In this document: in pieces, positions 34,722 through 45,924 of the stretch
How positions within the stretch are numbered: position 1 is the stretch's first letter
Layout: each line of letters opens with the position of its first letter
Assembly (NCBI GenBank): GCA_025738555.1
Contig: JAOVFP010000009.1
Span: 2,852,001-2,916,000 of the forward strand
Length of the DNA: 64,000 nucleotides
Reading direction: 5' to 3'
Origin: Cyathus striatus
Taxonomy: Eukaryota > Basidiomycota > Agaricomycetes > Agaricales > Nidulariaceae
The notes under the pieces: generated by a model
The model's input: the letters and a program-made list of their open reading frames with translations, nothing else
Database searches by the model: none
What the model was told of the DNA's origin: nothing
Translations under genes and position numbers: made by a program

Positions 34722-35195
34722 ACGGGGTAACTATAGCTTGCCTACTATTCAGCAGGTCCCGAGTTCAATCCCACATTAGCCCAATCTCCAATCCCTGCAT
34801 ACACTCCAATTCTGTACTTAAATTGTACTCACCATTGCCTCTCGCTTGCTTACAGAATCATTTTAATTTGTTGTCCACTACTACTCAATGGGTTGTCAAG
34901 TAAGTGATTCTTTTTAATTTCTCGGGGGATAGAATAACTTGGGCATAAAAGTTCCAGACACTATCGACACTATTGCTTTACTTACAAACTCCTTAGGAGA
35001 CCATCATAATATATTATACTTACATATTAATGGTCTACTATTATAACAATATTATTTATTGCAGCCTGTTTTGAAGCAAGCTGAGACTTTCATAATCAGT
35101 TCGGTTACAAGTTATATTGAGTGCCAAGTGTCAAGTGCTGACACGAATTAAAAAGTAAGTGCATGCGATTCCCGGACACCGTAATGCACTGTGGT
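34722..35195 (+). repeat. SINE-like repeat, copy 3
   Basis: Plus-strand head with GGGTAACTATAGCTTGCC and B-box-like GAGTTCAATCC (near 34776), body, and tail GTGCATGCGATTCCCGG near 35160-35176. It is the inverted counterpart of copy 2 at 30637-31125. Confidence 0.6.
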
Positions 35196-35290
35196 GGAGA
35201 AATTAGTATGATACACATAACTAAATCCTTATTTCATTGCTTCATTCCTGGTAAGAGGCACTGCAAAAAGTGATGCAGCAATATGGGATT

Positions 35291-35387
35291 GCATTAAGAG
35301 GGAATCGAACCCCCGGCGGGTCGATACTAAATGCTTGAAAATAGTCAAGAATGGCAACGACCCAGGTTACCACTACCCCATTAATGC
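35291..35387 (-). tRNA. tRNA-Gly(GCC) with a 27-nt intron
   Basis: Structure as at 16477-16569: acceptor GCATTAA/TTAATGC, D arm GGGT/ACCT, anticodon GCC in stem GGTCG/CGACC, T arm with TTCGATT. The intron sits after the base 3' of the anticodon. A run of five T lies ~20 nt downstream. It lies about 330 bp upstream of HEATR5 copy B. Confidence 0.8.
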
Positions 35388-35719
35388 GCTTCATACCATC
35401 CATAACAATGCTATTATTTACGAATCGAGATATCGAATCCTCATAGTTTTGACTATGTTAAACATCAAATCGGGTAATTTATTAATGTTTTTACATTGTT
35501 TTATCATGTTCATAGTAAGTACAAGTAGTGAACGGACTTAGGAGTAAGCCTGTAACAAGCACTTGAGAATGACGCAAAGAGCTTACATAAACTCCACATG
35601 TGTGCATTTCGAAGTTCGATCATCGCTGTCGCCTAACCAGCCTTCTCAGAGCTCCCAACCCAACCCTCGCCCATCCTCTCCCTCCCCTCCTCTACCTACC
35701 CAACCCAACCAACCCATAC

Positions 35720-36138
35720 ATGTCCACCCCCCCACTCGACGAAATCAATGAGGTACCACACCCCCTCCCCTCCCCCTCTCCCATTCCCACGCACACTAAC
35801 AAGACCCGCAGACAGAACTATCGACCGAAAATGCCGAAGTATATCTCTTCCAGTGGCTCGCATCAACACAGACCAAGATATCTCAAACCGAAATTGTCTG
35901 TCCCCCCCTCCCTCTCCCTCCCCTCTTTCCTCATCTAACACTATGCACAGGCAGATCTCAAAACTTCCCAGACCAACCTCGAAAAGACCCTGTTGAAGAT
36001 CATATCCCATCCTGAGGGATATCCTCCCCCAGGCCGCGCAATTCGGGAACTAGTAGGGAGATGTTTGGTGGGGATGTATACGAGGGAGGAGACGCAGTTG
36101 ATGTTTGATATTGTGCAGAGCTGTATGCGGATTGTGGG
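35720..36138 (+). pseudogene. HEATR5/Laa1 5' fragment, copy B, part 1
   Basis: Exons 1, 2 and most of exon 3 of the HEATR5 module. It starts with MSTPPLDEINE. It stops at 36138 inside exon 3 because a Mutator-like element was inserted; the rest continues at 41443. GATTGTGGG at 36130-36138 is the left copy of the target duplication. Confidence 0.88.
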
Positions 36139-36358
36139 CGGGATGGACGAAAAGCGACACCATACACTGTGTAATTCCAATGTATCGCATACACCATGTT
36201 GCTTTCCCGCGGTACTTAAAAAATACTTTAATAAAAATTTTGTTGATTAATAATAAGGAATAATAAATAATGAGAAACAATACTTGAAAATTTTGAGCAC
36301 AACGTACAACGACGTCTCCCCACACTTCCCCACTTTCATCATCAATCTGCTTTAAACT

Positions 36359-39300
36359 ATGTCATCAGGAACGCATTCTGCACGCGACAGTGTATTTCTG
36401 GCCTCTGTTTCTGAGGACATTATATGTGAATTTCGTGACCAAGTAAGTGTTCTGAGCTGTATCTTCGAGACCAAGCTCATATAATGACATCTCTTAGGTG
36501 TTATCAAAAGAATTTGTGGCGAACCACCCAGATGTCTTTCTCTCAAATGATTGGGTGGACGTACCTCGCCTTCAGGAATTCATCAGACAACGTGATGATG
36601 ACGGCATCCCATCAACTGTGCCTGATGCAGCTTCGCGCGTACGCATGAAGCAGGAGGAGCCTTTCACGCATCAAGTCAAGGTCGAGGATACTATCATAGA
36701 TCTTTGTGGTTCCTCTCCTCGCTCTCCTAGGCCTGGCATCATCGACCTCTGTGGTTCCCCTTCTCATCCCCCTAGGCCAGCAAATGTTAAAACACGTGTT
36801 ATTCAGGAGGATGGATGTGAAGTTATTGAAATACGGGATACAGACTCAGAGGAAGATAGTGAGTTTCTATTAATCAAATGAATACTGACTCAAACATTAT
36901 ATTAGTTGAAGTTGACGAGCCAATGGACGTCGATCCCCCGAGTTCTATTGCCCCTACAACTTGGCTTGACAAAGATGTCAAGACTACCAGCTTTAAAGAA
37001 GGGAGAGTTTCACTCTCTAAAGTCCTTGAAGTCGACGCTGTCCAGTATGTAAAGGGCATTCCCACCGCCTGGCCAATTCCTCGCAATACAATCACTTATG
37101 TGCTGGACTTAAGCGATGAGAAGTACAATTTAAAGGATGACAACGGAAAACCAATCCCAATGGATGTATTAATTCGACGAAAGGTATGTAGTATTACTTT
37201 CTGTTATAAATCTGACTTAGATAACTTTATGTTACATTCATAGGACAGGGATTCGTTTTATGGACCCAATGGGAGGGGAGATACACGTACAAAAATATGA
37301 AATATCCTAGGGTTTGATACTGTCGAATGTCGCAGAGTTCGCTTAAGCTGTCAGGGTATTTGGGCATGTAAACAGGTTGACCCTAGGCTTCTCAATGTTA
37401 CTCGATATGAACTAGACCCAGATGCAAACAAGCCACTAATCGACGCTCAAATTCAAACATACAGAGATGAAGCAAGATCTACAATTGCAAAAACAGTCAC
37501 GTATGTTGGCTACTCTCTAAATATTGTGATGTCTGCTAACGTTTAAATAGATGGTTTAATGTTATAAAGTCATCCTGGCAATGTACTCGAGTCACACGTG
37601 AAGGTAAAGTATGGTGTAATGGGAAACCAGTCATGAAGCCTTTAAGAGAGGTATGTGTTGTGGTTTCTATCCTAGCTCCTGTCTCATTTATAATTTATAC
37701 AGGCACAAGAAGAAAATAATTACTTTATAAGCTGCAGTGAATGGACTCCGCAAGATTGCCACCACACTGCCAAATCCATTCCACCATACATTAATGAAGG
37801 CGTTCTCTCATCACTCTTTCTCAATGGAAGCATTTCGACAACAAGTGTTACAACGTTAGACACTCAGACATCAATTACCTATGACACGAAGCCTTGTTCA
37901 ACAATTATTTCGTCATCAATTGGGGGATGACTAAAGCACTGCCGTAAGTTTGACACTTTTTACTTGTTATAGTCAAGTTAATTTAAATGTCCTAACAGCG
38001 ATTTCTCACATTGTTAATGGAGTTGCCATTCGCAGTGAAATGAAGCATCATCCATGCAAATCATATCGACTGATTTATGTCCCTGTCAGTGATACGATTC
38101 GTAAGGTTGTTGTTGTACACAAAAGCACGCCTCACAATCATCCATTGCCAATTTACTCAAAGTTTTCGCATGAGAGCAAGGATATTTATAACCAGTTAAT
38201 AAAAGCACATGGACCTTGGGGAGCAACGGTCCAATCAATTGAAAACGGCAAGTTATTTCTTTATTACTTAGTTTACATGTTACTAATACTTGGTAGCACC
38301 AACTACGACATTAATTTTGCAAGGAGAAACCCCAGCCCTTCATGACACAGCACTTATGGATAACCGTCGAAAGAAAGATATGATCAGGAATGCAAAGATG
38401 AAGGAGTCACCTGGGGGACTTGATATTGATGGTAAGCGCTGTCTAATACTGTCTAGCTATCAATCTGGTATATTTTTATTGTTTTGATAGGTGTATACCA
38501 ACAGTATTTAAAGGAAAGCCGAGAGTTGCCAGTTACTGATCGCTATATTCATGCATATCATCATGTTGGAGACGAAATTATGATACTAACATTTGACACA
38601 TTTCTTTTGTCTCTTATTCATGATGCTGTGTCTTTCGAGGTCGACCACACGTTCAAACGTGTTCATGGTTATAATGAATGGGAAATTGTAATATTCTGTG
38701 ATGCTGTTCGGCGTGGTAAGTCAAGTCATCTTTAATTAAATCTAAATCGTATACTAACCATATTTATGAGCACTTACAATTGGCCGTGTATACACTAACA
38801 GTCACGATACCCGATACTACAAACATCTTTTTGACAAGTTTCAAGACACTGTCCTCCGAGTTACAGGAACACCTCTACGATTCAAGCGGCTAACTCCAGG
38901 AGGTAATTTACTCTGCATGAATGCAGACCTCGAAACTGCGCAAGTGATTGGATTTGGTGAATCCATTATTTCTACCAATGTCTCCGAGTACAGTGGTATC
39001 CCTGATAGTACCACTCCTGTAGAAATCCTTGCTTATGTTCTCAGGGCATGTCATACACATGTTCAACGGTGTGTATTAGAGTTTTGGTTTTCGGTTACTT
39101 AGTTATTGATATGTCTTGTTTAGTGCAATTCTTGACTTCAAGGGATTGGTATCCTCAGAAGTCTATCAGCGCCTCACCAAGTTCCCATATATCAAATCAA
39201 ATGAAGTTGATGCATTTACGAAGTTCATTGATAGCCTTGGCATTGAAAAGATCAAAGGTATGTATTTTGTTTACTTTAATTGACCGTATTCTGACTGTAT

Positions 39301-40195
39301 GAATAGCTTGGTGGTCGCACAAACTTAACAATAAGTGGATTCTTCCTTCAGTTGTTAAGAGCCTTTCACGAATGCATCCTGAGGACTGGGATATATGTGC
39401 ATCAACGACCAATACAGGCGAGGGCCAGCACAGTTGGACTAATAGACAAACAGGGACAGATCTCCCTTTAAGAGAGGCAATTGAATCATACGCGAGCATT
39501 AATTATTGTTATCCTTACATTCATTGATGGAATTCAAATAGAGCTCGTAAAATTGACCAACAAGTTTCTTCTCAGGTCAAGTGTTCTCTACAAAGTGGCA
39601 TATTAACCAACCGCAACAATAGTCTTCAGCATCGTATGAGTACAAATCTCCAGCGTTCTTCAGCTGCTACCACAAAAATTAAAAATCAAACCGAAGTTGA
39701 AAAGCTTCGTGATCAGATTGAGAATGAAAAACGTCTACGGAAGGAGTCGCTGCTACGCCAGAAAGGGATAGAGGTCACCCTTAAAACCAAGAAGGGGACG
39801 AATCATGGGAATTCAACTGGTAGGGTTGATACTCCCAAGTCTCACTGCAAAGAAGCTCGCACCGCAGCGGCCCCTTACCACTCTCCCACTGGTGAGTTTG
39901 TGCCTAACCCTACTTGTAATGCGACACATAACACTAACAATAATATACTCTAGCTACGCCTCGTGCAGAAACACCTCGCACTGAAACACCTAGGCGACCT
40001 CGCGCAGAAACACCTGTAATACTGTCACCTTATCGCACAGTTTCCGATGCGGGAATATCTAGTGCATCTCATGTGGCGAATGTTCATTCATATCGTGAAT
40101 ATGAGTTTGTCCCTGAACGGGATCAAGCACTATCGGAATCCATCTTGAATGGTTTTCTCGAGTGCTATGGAAGCCTGTCTGATAATGTATTCTAA
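36359..40195 (+). pseudogene. MULE-type transposase gene, many introns, two premature stops
   Basis: Starts ATG at 36359. Exons that read through: 36359-36442, 36498-36858, 36906-37183, 37244-37500, 37551-37650, 37703-37943, 37999-38247, 38297-38431, 38491-38715, 38771-39068, 39124-39257, 39307 onward. The intron at 38248 has a GC donor (GCAAGT). Protein order: acidic N-terminus; Cys-rich finger CRRVRLSCQGIWACKQ; second CHH part near 37730; WRKY/GCM-like CKSYRLIYVPV...PHNHP; core SFEVDHTFKRVHGYNEWE (first Asp), MNADLETAQ (second Asp), WWSHKLNNKWILPS, STTNTGEGQH (Glu); coiled coil EVEKLRDQIENEKRLRKESL. D-D-W/C-x2-H-E order and TTN-x2-E fit MULE transposases. TGA at 37298 and 37928 replace likely Arg codons. 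The family is usually annotated as hypothetical in Agaricomycetes. Confidence 0.8.
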
Positions 40196-40902
40196 TACTT
40201 TATCATTATAATACAATTTTATTCGTTGGAATCATCTTGGTTTTCGACCAGGCAGGAGAAGGGCGCAGTTATTGGCTGTGGACTCTGGAGTGGACATTGT
40301 GCCATGTCTCGTCGGGCACCATGCCGTAGCGTCTGTATAAGCTTTGGTTATGGTGTTGGATGCCTGATGGTATGTAGAGGGTGAGACGTTTGAAGTTGTT
40401 GACGAAGGTGCGTCAGGTATTCGTTCATTGCTTGGTTCTCATGTTCGTGTCTTGATTGCTGTGCTTAGCTCTGTCTCTCATCGTTTTCCTCGACCTTTAA
40501 CCCCTCGTTGCTACCACGTCTTGTGCTCTCTTGATATTATGTACGTTCGTTTTGAAAGTCCACGCTGCCTGTCCAGAGAATGCGTGTGAGTTGGGGTGAT
40601 GTTAGTTTGACTGAAGCTTATTCAAACTTCTTTGGGCGTCTGAGCAGTTTGGTATGTTACTAGAAATGTGCGTGCAGTTCATGAGTTCGCACTTATCCTG
40701 TGGGGGCGCGGTACGAAGATCTCAGGCTTCAAAGGGACGATTCTCTTCCTGGATTGCATAATTCATAAGTTGTGTAAGCTCGAACCAGCCATGTTAACTA
40801 CTCTACAACAGGATATATATTGGTATATGTATCTGATAGTGGTTCACGTCTGTTCCTTCGAAAAATTCACTGGTTTGGTTGTTTTGAGATTTTGGCATTC
40901 GT

Positions 40903-41110
40903 GCGCGTCACTGTATACGCGATTGTTGCTCGTTGCGTGCTGGCTTTTAACTCATTCCTTCGTTCTTCTTGTGCGTCACTGTATACACAATTGTTGCTCG
41001 CTGCGTGCTGGCTTTTAACTTCTTCCTTCGTCCTTCTTGTGCGTCGCTGTATATGCGATTGTTGCTCGTTGTGTGCTGGCTTTTAACTCATTCCTTCGTC
41101 CTTCGTGCAC
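40903..41110. repeat. 68-bp tandem repeat in the MULE 3' region
   Basis: Three units starting near 40903, 40971 and 41039. Each contains GTATA(C/T)(G/A)C(G/A)ATTGTTGCTCG and TGCTGGCTTTTAACT, and ends TCCTTCG. Subterminal repeats are common in transposons and may bind transposase. Confidence 0.75.
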
Positions 41111-41442
41111 GTTGCATACATATAAGTAAAAAAAATTACGTAGAGAAAGGTTAGAACTAAGAACCTTCAAATTAAGATGAAGTTGTACAAACACAACTTA
41201 CCACTAAGCAATCTACTGTTACATGTACTTTGATACATACTTTACTTATGCCCATACCGCTAGTGTATTTTGAAAAATTATAATATATTAACTCGGGATT
41301 ACTCAGTTAAAGAAACACATTTATTTTTCGTGTGGGAAGTTACACCGTGTAAATTTTGAAACGGCTATTCATTCATCCGGCACTTTTTGTAACTACAAAC
41401 GCAATATTACACGGTGTATGGTGTCGCTTTTCGTACCTACCC

Positions 41443-41905
41443 GATTGTGGGGGACTTTAAGAGTTTGAGTGAGAGGGATGCGAGCAAGATGTACGTTTTT
41501 CTGTCTCTTTTTGGTTTTTGGAGGGGGCTAATGAATTGGTAGAGCGGCGTTCTCATGTATAGGGGACATTATGGCTTCTTTCGGATCTCAGGTGTGTTTT
41601 CTCCTCATCTACTCTACGCGATACTAAGAGAAGTACAGGTAATGTCCTTCATAGCAGAAATATGCACAACAACGCTACGAACAGTCAAATCTTCCTCTTC
41701 TGTACGTCTCCCTCCCCTCCCGTCTTCCAATCTAACCCCTCCCTAGTCCCCCCTCCTGCGCTATCAAGCCCTAATAACACTCCGCAAATCTCTAACAACA
41801 GCAAAGCAAGCCGTAACAGACTCCCTAGCGAAAGATATCCAGAAACAAATGAGGAGTCTGTTAACAGACAAATCGTTCCCCATTCAAAGGGGTGCATGTG
41901 AAGTT
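41443..41905 (+). pseudogene. HEATR5/Laa1 5' fragment, copy B, part 2
   Basis: Continues HEATR5 exon 3 right after the MULE (GATTGTGGGGGACTTTAAG) through exons 4-6 to the joint with the phosphatase fragment. Together with 35720-36138 it forms one copy. Joint sequence is identical in kind to copy A, so the fusion preceded the duplication. Confidence 0.88.
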
Positions 41906-42546
41906 CAGCACTCCCCATCGGTACTGTCACCGGCGCCCTCTACATCGGCTCCCTCAGTGCCGTCAACGACAAGGACCCCCTCAAGTCGCACAACATCACG
42001 CATTTGGTCCAGGTTCTCAATGTGCCCTGGTTGCCTATCAGTGAAAAGGACAGGTTTAATTGTTATAGAATCTAGATTCATGATGCTGCTAATGTGGATT
42101 TGAGGCCGCATTTGGAGGCTGTTTGTGCGCATATTGATAGGGCGTCGAGGGGAGGTAGGAATGTGCTTGTTCATTGTCAGCAGGTATATCCTTTCGTTCT
42201 CCTTTTCTATGCACTTCGACGATGTCATTTCCCCTCTACATCCTCATCCTGCTCTCAATGACATCATACATCTACTGCACATTCATCCACCCTCCCACCG
42301 TCATCACCCCATTCTCCCCCTTTCCCTCTTTTCCCTCCCCTATTCTTTCTCCCGTCCTTAATCATACTAACTCCCGCTCCCCAGCAATAGTAATAGCCTA
42401 CCTAATCCAGAACCACACCATGTCCTTTGAATCCGCCTACGCACTATGCGGACACAAGCATGCTTGTGTAAAGCCTAATCAAGGCTTCGTCCAAGCTTTG
42501 CAGGAGTGGGAAGGTGCATGAAAAGACCTGGTATGACAAGAAGGTT
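41906..42546 (+). pseudogene. Dual-specificity phosphatase fragment, copy B
   Basis: Same fragment as 17817-18487. Here it is more broken: a TAG replaces Glu in the segment before IHDAANVDLRPHLEA, and a short deletion near 42370 removes the splice acceptor and the Gly-Val of the active-site motif (HCQQ-GV-SRSP). The downstream ACVKPNQGFVQALQEWE is in frame and better preserved than in copy A. Confidence 0.75.
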
Positions 42547-42747
42547 TACGTCGTGAGCATTGAGGATGAAGAGGGTGTAGGGTGGATGAGTTGGTTTTTT
42601 TTCGTTTGCTCTGTTTTTGAAATTTGCATTTTTGTTCTTTGCTTTGATAGGGTACGATTCTACTACGGAACTCGTTCGTCCTGGTGGATGTGTGCGCTTT
42701 GCGGCTAGCTCAAAATATCAGAGGAACTTTCTTCATCGTCTGTGCTC

Positions 42748-43801
42748 TTGCGAGGTGGCTAAGCAAGCCTTAACAACAGTGGTGTAGTCGCTGGCAGCAG
42801 CACCGGCGATATCGAGCTCAGTAATAGCAACTTCGGTACCAGTGCGAGCAAAGGCTGTCAAAGCTGCCTGAACACCGCTAGCACTGCCAGCCTTCGACAA
42901 ATAAGGGTAGTTACTGACTCGTTCTACGCATCGTAATCCGTATTCACTCACACTGAGATGCGCTTGTGTTCCAATACCGTCGATCAACTGACCAGCATTG
43001 TTAATACGTTTGACGAGGTTAATTAACCCTGTTATTTAGGTTAATATAGATCATTTTCCTGTGGGATTGTGATACTGATTAACCTGACCGTTCAAGAAGA
43101 ATACTTAACTTATTTCGCAGTACCGTCGGTGGCACGGGCTACTTGGTAAGCAATAGTAATGAATGACTAATTCCATCAATTCGGTTTCCATAACCCAATG
43201 TCTTGAACATACTAAAAATGCTGAGTGTATTTTGCTCTGCGCAAGAACCCTGGAGTGGTTTAATTGTCATTTGAGACTAAGTAAGTGTATTAAAGCATTA
43301 CTTACCCAGAACTTTTTGCCGTGTGAAACGAATTTCGCGTTCAGTCCGCTTCCGCTCCCACTGGTGCTGGTGGGTTGAGGAGAAGCACTTGTAGGAGTAG
43401 CGGATGTGCTACTGGCAGTTCCTGGCTGGCATCTATGTAATTTGTTAATATAATGACACTGTTGATATATCATAACTTACTGGGAATAGTAATCATTGAA
43501 ATAAATACACGTTGTTCCAGCATCGCCTAATGACGTGGTATTAGAAATAATTCATGGAAGAAATGGAAGACGTACAAACAGTCTGTGTAACGAGCAAAGT
43601 AATATCATTAGATAGAAGACTAAGATAAGCTGACCTTACTCTTACGCTTCCGGAGTATCGTATTCCCCCGCCTTATTGAACATAGTCAGAGCCAAAACGA
43701 CAAGAATATAACTATTATGGCACCTACATTGTCCCCATACAGCGACTAGTAATATTGTGGATAGCACCAGAGAGAGCAACAAAAGCCAGAAGTTTTGACA
43801 T
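42748..43801 (-). pseudogene. CBM1-GH10 endo-xylanase pseudogene, copy B
   Basis: Same truncated gene as 18688-20069, without the MITE. From 43801: MSKLLAFVALSGAIHN, then a 2-bp deletion that shifts the signal-peptide frame, linker CQPGTASSTSATPTSAS, LNAKFVSHGKKFW, and further down [15 protein letters not shown] and [11 protein letters not shown]. The central part is more deleted than in copy A (the LYINDY exon is gone). Confidence 0.78.
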
Positions 43802-44155
43802 AGTAAATGGTGAACGAAAACTGTACTTGCTGATCCAATATCAATTTTCACGTTGAGCAGGACATATCCGAGTAGATATCCCGAAAATATAAGAGTAATG
43901 ATCATGTGGAGACATTTTTCAGTGAAGAGCGTACTGTCGGGTCCGTTGACATAGAGAAATCAATCAAAGTAGTTTAACTTCGCGCAATTTGGAAGTCAAA
44001 TATGGCCTGATCGCTCTAAAAATAGTCAAATATGTCTTCATTAAGATTTGGCTACAGCTTTAAGTGTTACTTGTTGACTGTTGACATATGTTAGCGCCGT
44101 TTTAGAGGATTTTCCCGGCAATCCATATGTTCAGTGGAAGGTTCGAAGGGCCAAG

Positions 44156-44688
44156 TTCTACGGAAGCACACGTTACATCCGTAACGAGGTTATATTCCCT
44201 CTCTAGGACTTGCACACTGACGTAGGAGGTGTGTTGATGATATCAATACTGGTTAGGTGGATGGTTGGGTGATACGCTAGGGAAGATCAGGTATATCACT
44301 TTCGCTTCACCGTGTGCGCTTCTAATGTCTTTACCTTCCTCCCCAGCTTTATCGCTGCTTTTGCGGTTGCGTCTACCCATTTTTATTTATACAATACTCC
44401 AGAAGGATTTGGAAGCGATGTCGAAGAGTATAAAGTCCCCGAATTATCGAGTCTACAAGCTTCATCTATAATTCGAGGCTGATGCCGTATTTAAAATCAG
44501 CTTCTATTGGGAATGCCACATAGTTACCGAGTACAAATTTAACGGGAATAGCTGGGTTGACTCAACGTAAATATACCACGGATTGTGTTGGGATACTACC
44601 ATATAAACTGATCATCCCGCATTCGCATTCAAAGGGAGTTTTTTGTGCCCTCCTTGACATTGCAAAAAAAACTCAAGACGACATAATT
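44156..44688. other. Intergenic region, nothing recognised
   Basis: Begins where the similarity between module copies A and B ends. Short open frames only; no domain, repeat or RNA gene seen. Confidence 0.55.
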
Positions 44689-44776
44689 GCATTAAGAGGG
44701 AATGAAACCCCCAGCGGGTTGAAACTAATTGCAAGTCTATACTTGAGAATGGCAATGATAGACTACTCATTAATGC
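44689..44776 (-). pseudogene. tRNA-Gly remnant
   Basis: Acceptor ends GCATTAA/TTAATGC remain, but the D arm is largely deleted and the T arm changed. Clearly non-functional. Confidence 0.6.
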
Positions 44777-44864
44777 ACTACAAATTATTACACAGTAGTC
44801 CTGATTTCATTGCTTCATTCGTGATGTACTTAATTAAAAACACAGCTTCCCAACTGTGCTTATT

Positions 44865-44962
44865 GCATTAAGAGGGAATCGAACCCCCGGCGGGTTGATA
44901 TTAAATGGTTTAATATTGAACAAGAATGGCAACGACGCAGGTTACCACTACCACATTAATGC
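44865..44962 (-). pseudogene. tRNA-Gly(GCC) with intron, mutated anticodon stem
   Basis: Acceptor and T arm are intact and a T-run follows. Anticodon stem bases are CGTCG against CAACC, which do not pair fully, and the D stem starts TGGT. Probably a pseudogene. Confidence 0.6.
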
Positions 44963-45037
44963 ACATGGAATTAGTTGTATCGATGCTATTATTATATAGT
45001 ACCAAGGTAGCTCAAGTAATTTAGTTTTTACGGACTA

Positions 45038-45074
45038 ATGGCAATGACCCAGGTTACCACTACCCCGTTAATGC
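45038..45074 (-). pseudogene. tRNA-Gly 5'-half remnant
   Basis: Counterpart of 16021-16057 with the same left flank (AGCTCAAGTAATTTAGTTTT), showing that the half-gene existed before the module was copied. Confidence 0.6.
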
Positions 45075-45228
45075 ATTGAAATAAATGTACTATACAGTGT
45101 AGTAGAGTCATTAGTACACTAAAAAATTATTAAATTAAATTTATATGTATATATGCTTCGGACGCCCTTACTTCATTGCTTCTTTCGTGTTAAAAGGCAT
45201 TACAAAAAGTGTAAGTAGGAGGATGAAT

Positions 45229-45326
45229 ACATTAATAAGGAATCGAGCCCCTGGCGGGTTGATATTACACAAATTATTCTGGAATGTAAATGGCAATGAC
45301 CCACGCTACCACTACCCCATTAATGC
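45229..45326 (-). pseudogene. tRNA-Gly(GCC) with intron, degenerate
   Basis: Counterpart of 16213-16310. Acceptor and T-arm bases are altered (AATAAGGAATCGAGCC on the plus strand). Confidence 0.55.
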
Positions 45327-45479
45327 ATAGAATTCTATGTGGTATGGTAGAGTAAATAGTGTATGCTATAAGTTATTAAATCAAAGGGTACTTAGTACTT
45401 AGCCCTAATATCATTGCTTCATTCATGTTACAAAGGCATTACCAAAAAAGCACAATTGATTGATTCAATACATATGAGT

Positions 45480-45577
45480 GCATTAAGAGGGAATCGAACC
45501 CCCGGCAGGTCGATACTAAATCCCCTAATGATAAACAAGAATGGCAATGACCCAGGTTATCACTACCCCATTAATGT
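45480..45577 (-). pseudogene. tRNA-Gly(GCC) with intron, mutated
   Basis: Counterpart of the intact 16477-16569. The 5' acceptor starts ACATTAA instead of GCATTAA, the D loop lost one of its GG (AGTGATA), and the anticodon stem has a mismatch. Confidence 0.6.
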
Positions 45578-45924
45578 GCATGAAGTTTATAGTATGATGC
45601 TATTATTATACGGTACCAAGCCAGCTCGAGAGTGCTAGAAGGTACGAATCAAATCCTCATAGTTTTTACTATGTTAAACATCAAATCGGGTAATTTATTG
45701 CTTATTTTAACATTGTTTTATCGCGTTCATAGTAAGTACAAGTACAGTGAATGGACTCAGAGTAAGCCTGCAACAAGCACTCGAGAATGACACAAAGAAC
45801 TTACATAAACTCCACATGTGCTTATTCGAAGTTCAATCATCGCTGTCGCCTAACCACCTCCCCTCCCAACCCAACCCTCGCCCATCCCCCTCCCCTCCCC
45901 TTCTCTACCCAACCTAACCCACAC

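Larger units (their letters stand above)
36139..41442 (+). mobile_element. Mutator-like element (MULE), 5304 bp
   Basis: 37-bp terminal inverted repeats (36139-36175 and 41406-41442) match at 32 positions and share CGAAAAGCGACACCATACAC. GATTGTGGG is duplicated exactly on both sides (36130-36138, 41443-41451). The uninterrupted site is present in copies A, C and E (GATTGTGGGGGATTTTAAG), so the borders are fixed. Nine-bp duplication fits the Mutator superfamily. It carries one intron-rich transposase gene (36359-40195) with two in-frame TGA codons. Past the gene come ~1.2 kb with a 68-bp tandem repeat. Confidence 0.93.

Noticed and set aside
41150..41225. Possible tRNA gene (minus strand, TTGCTTAGTGGTAAGTTG)
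   Set aside because: A-box-like bases are present, but the T arm does not form a proper 5-bp stem with a 7-base loop and the acceptor pairs only partly. At best a tRNA-like remnant.
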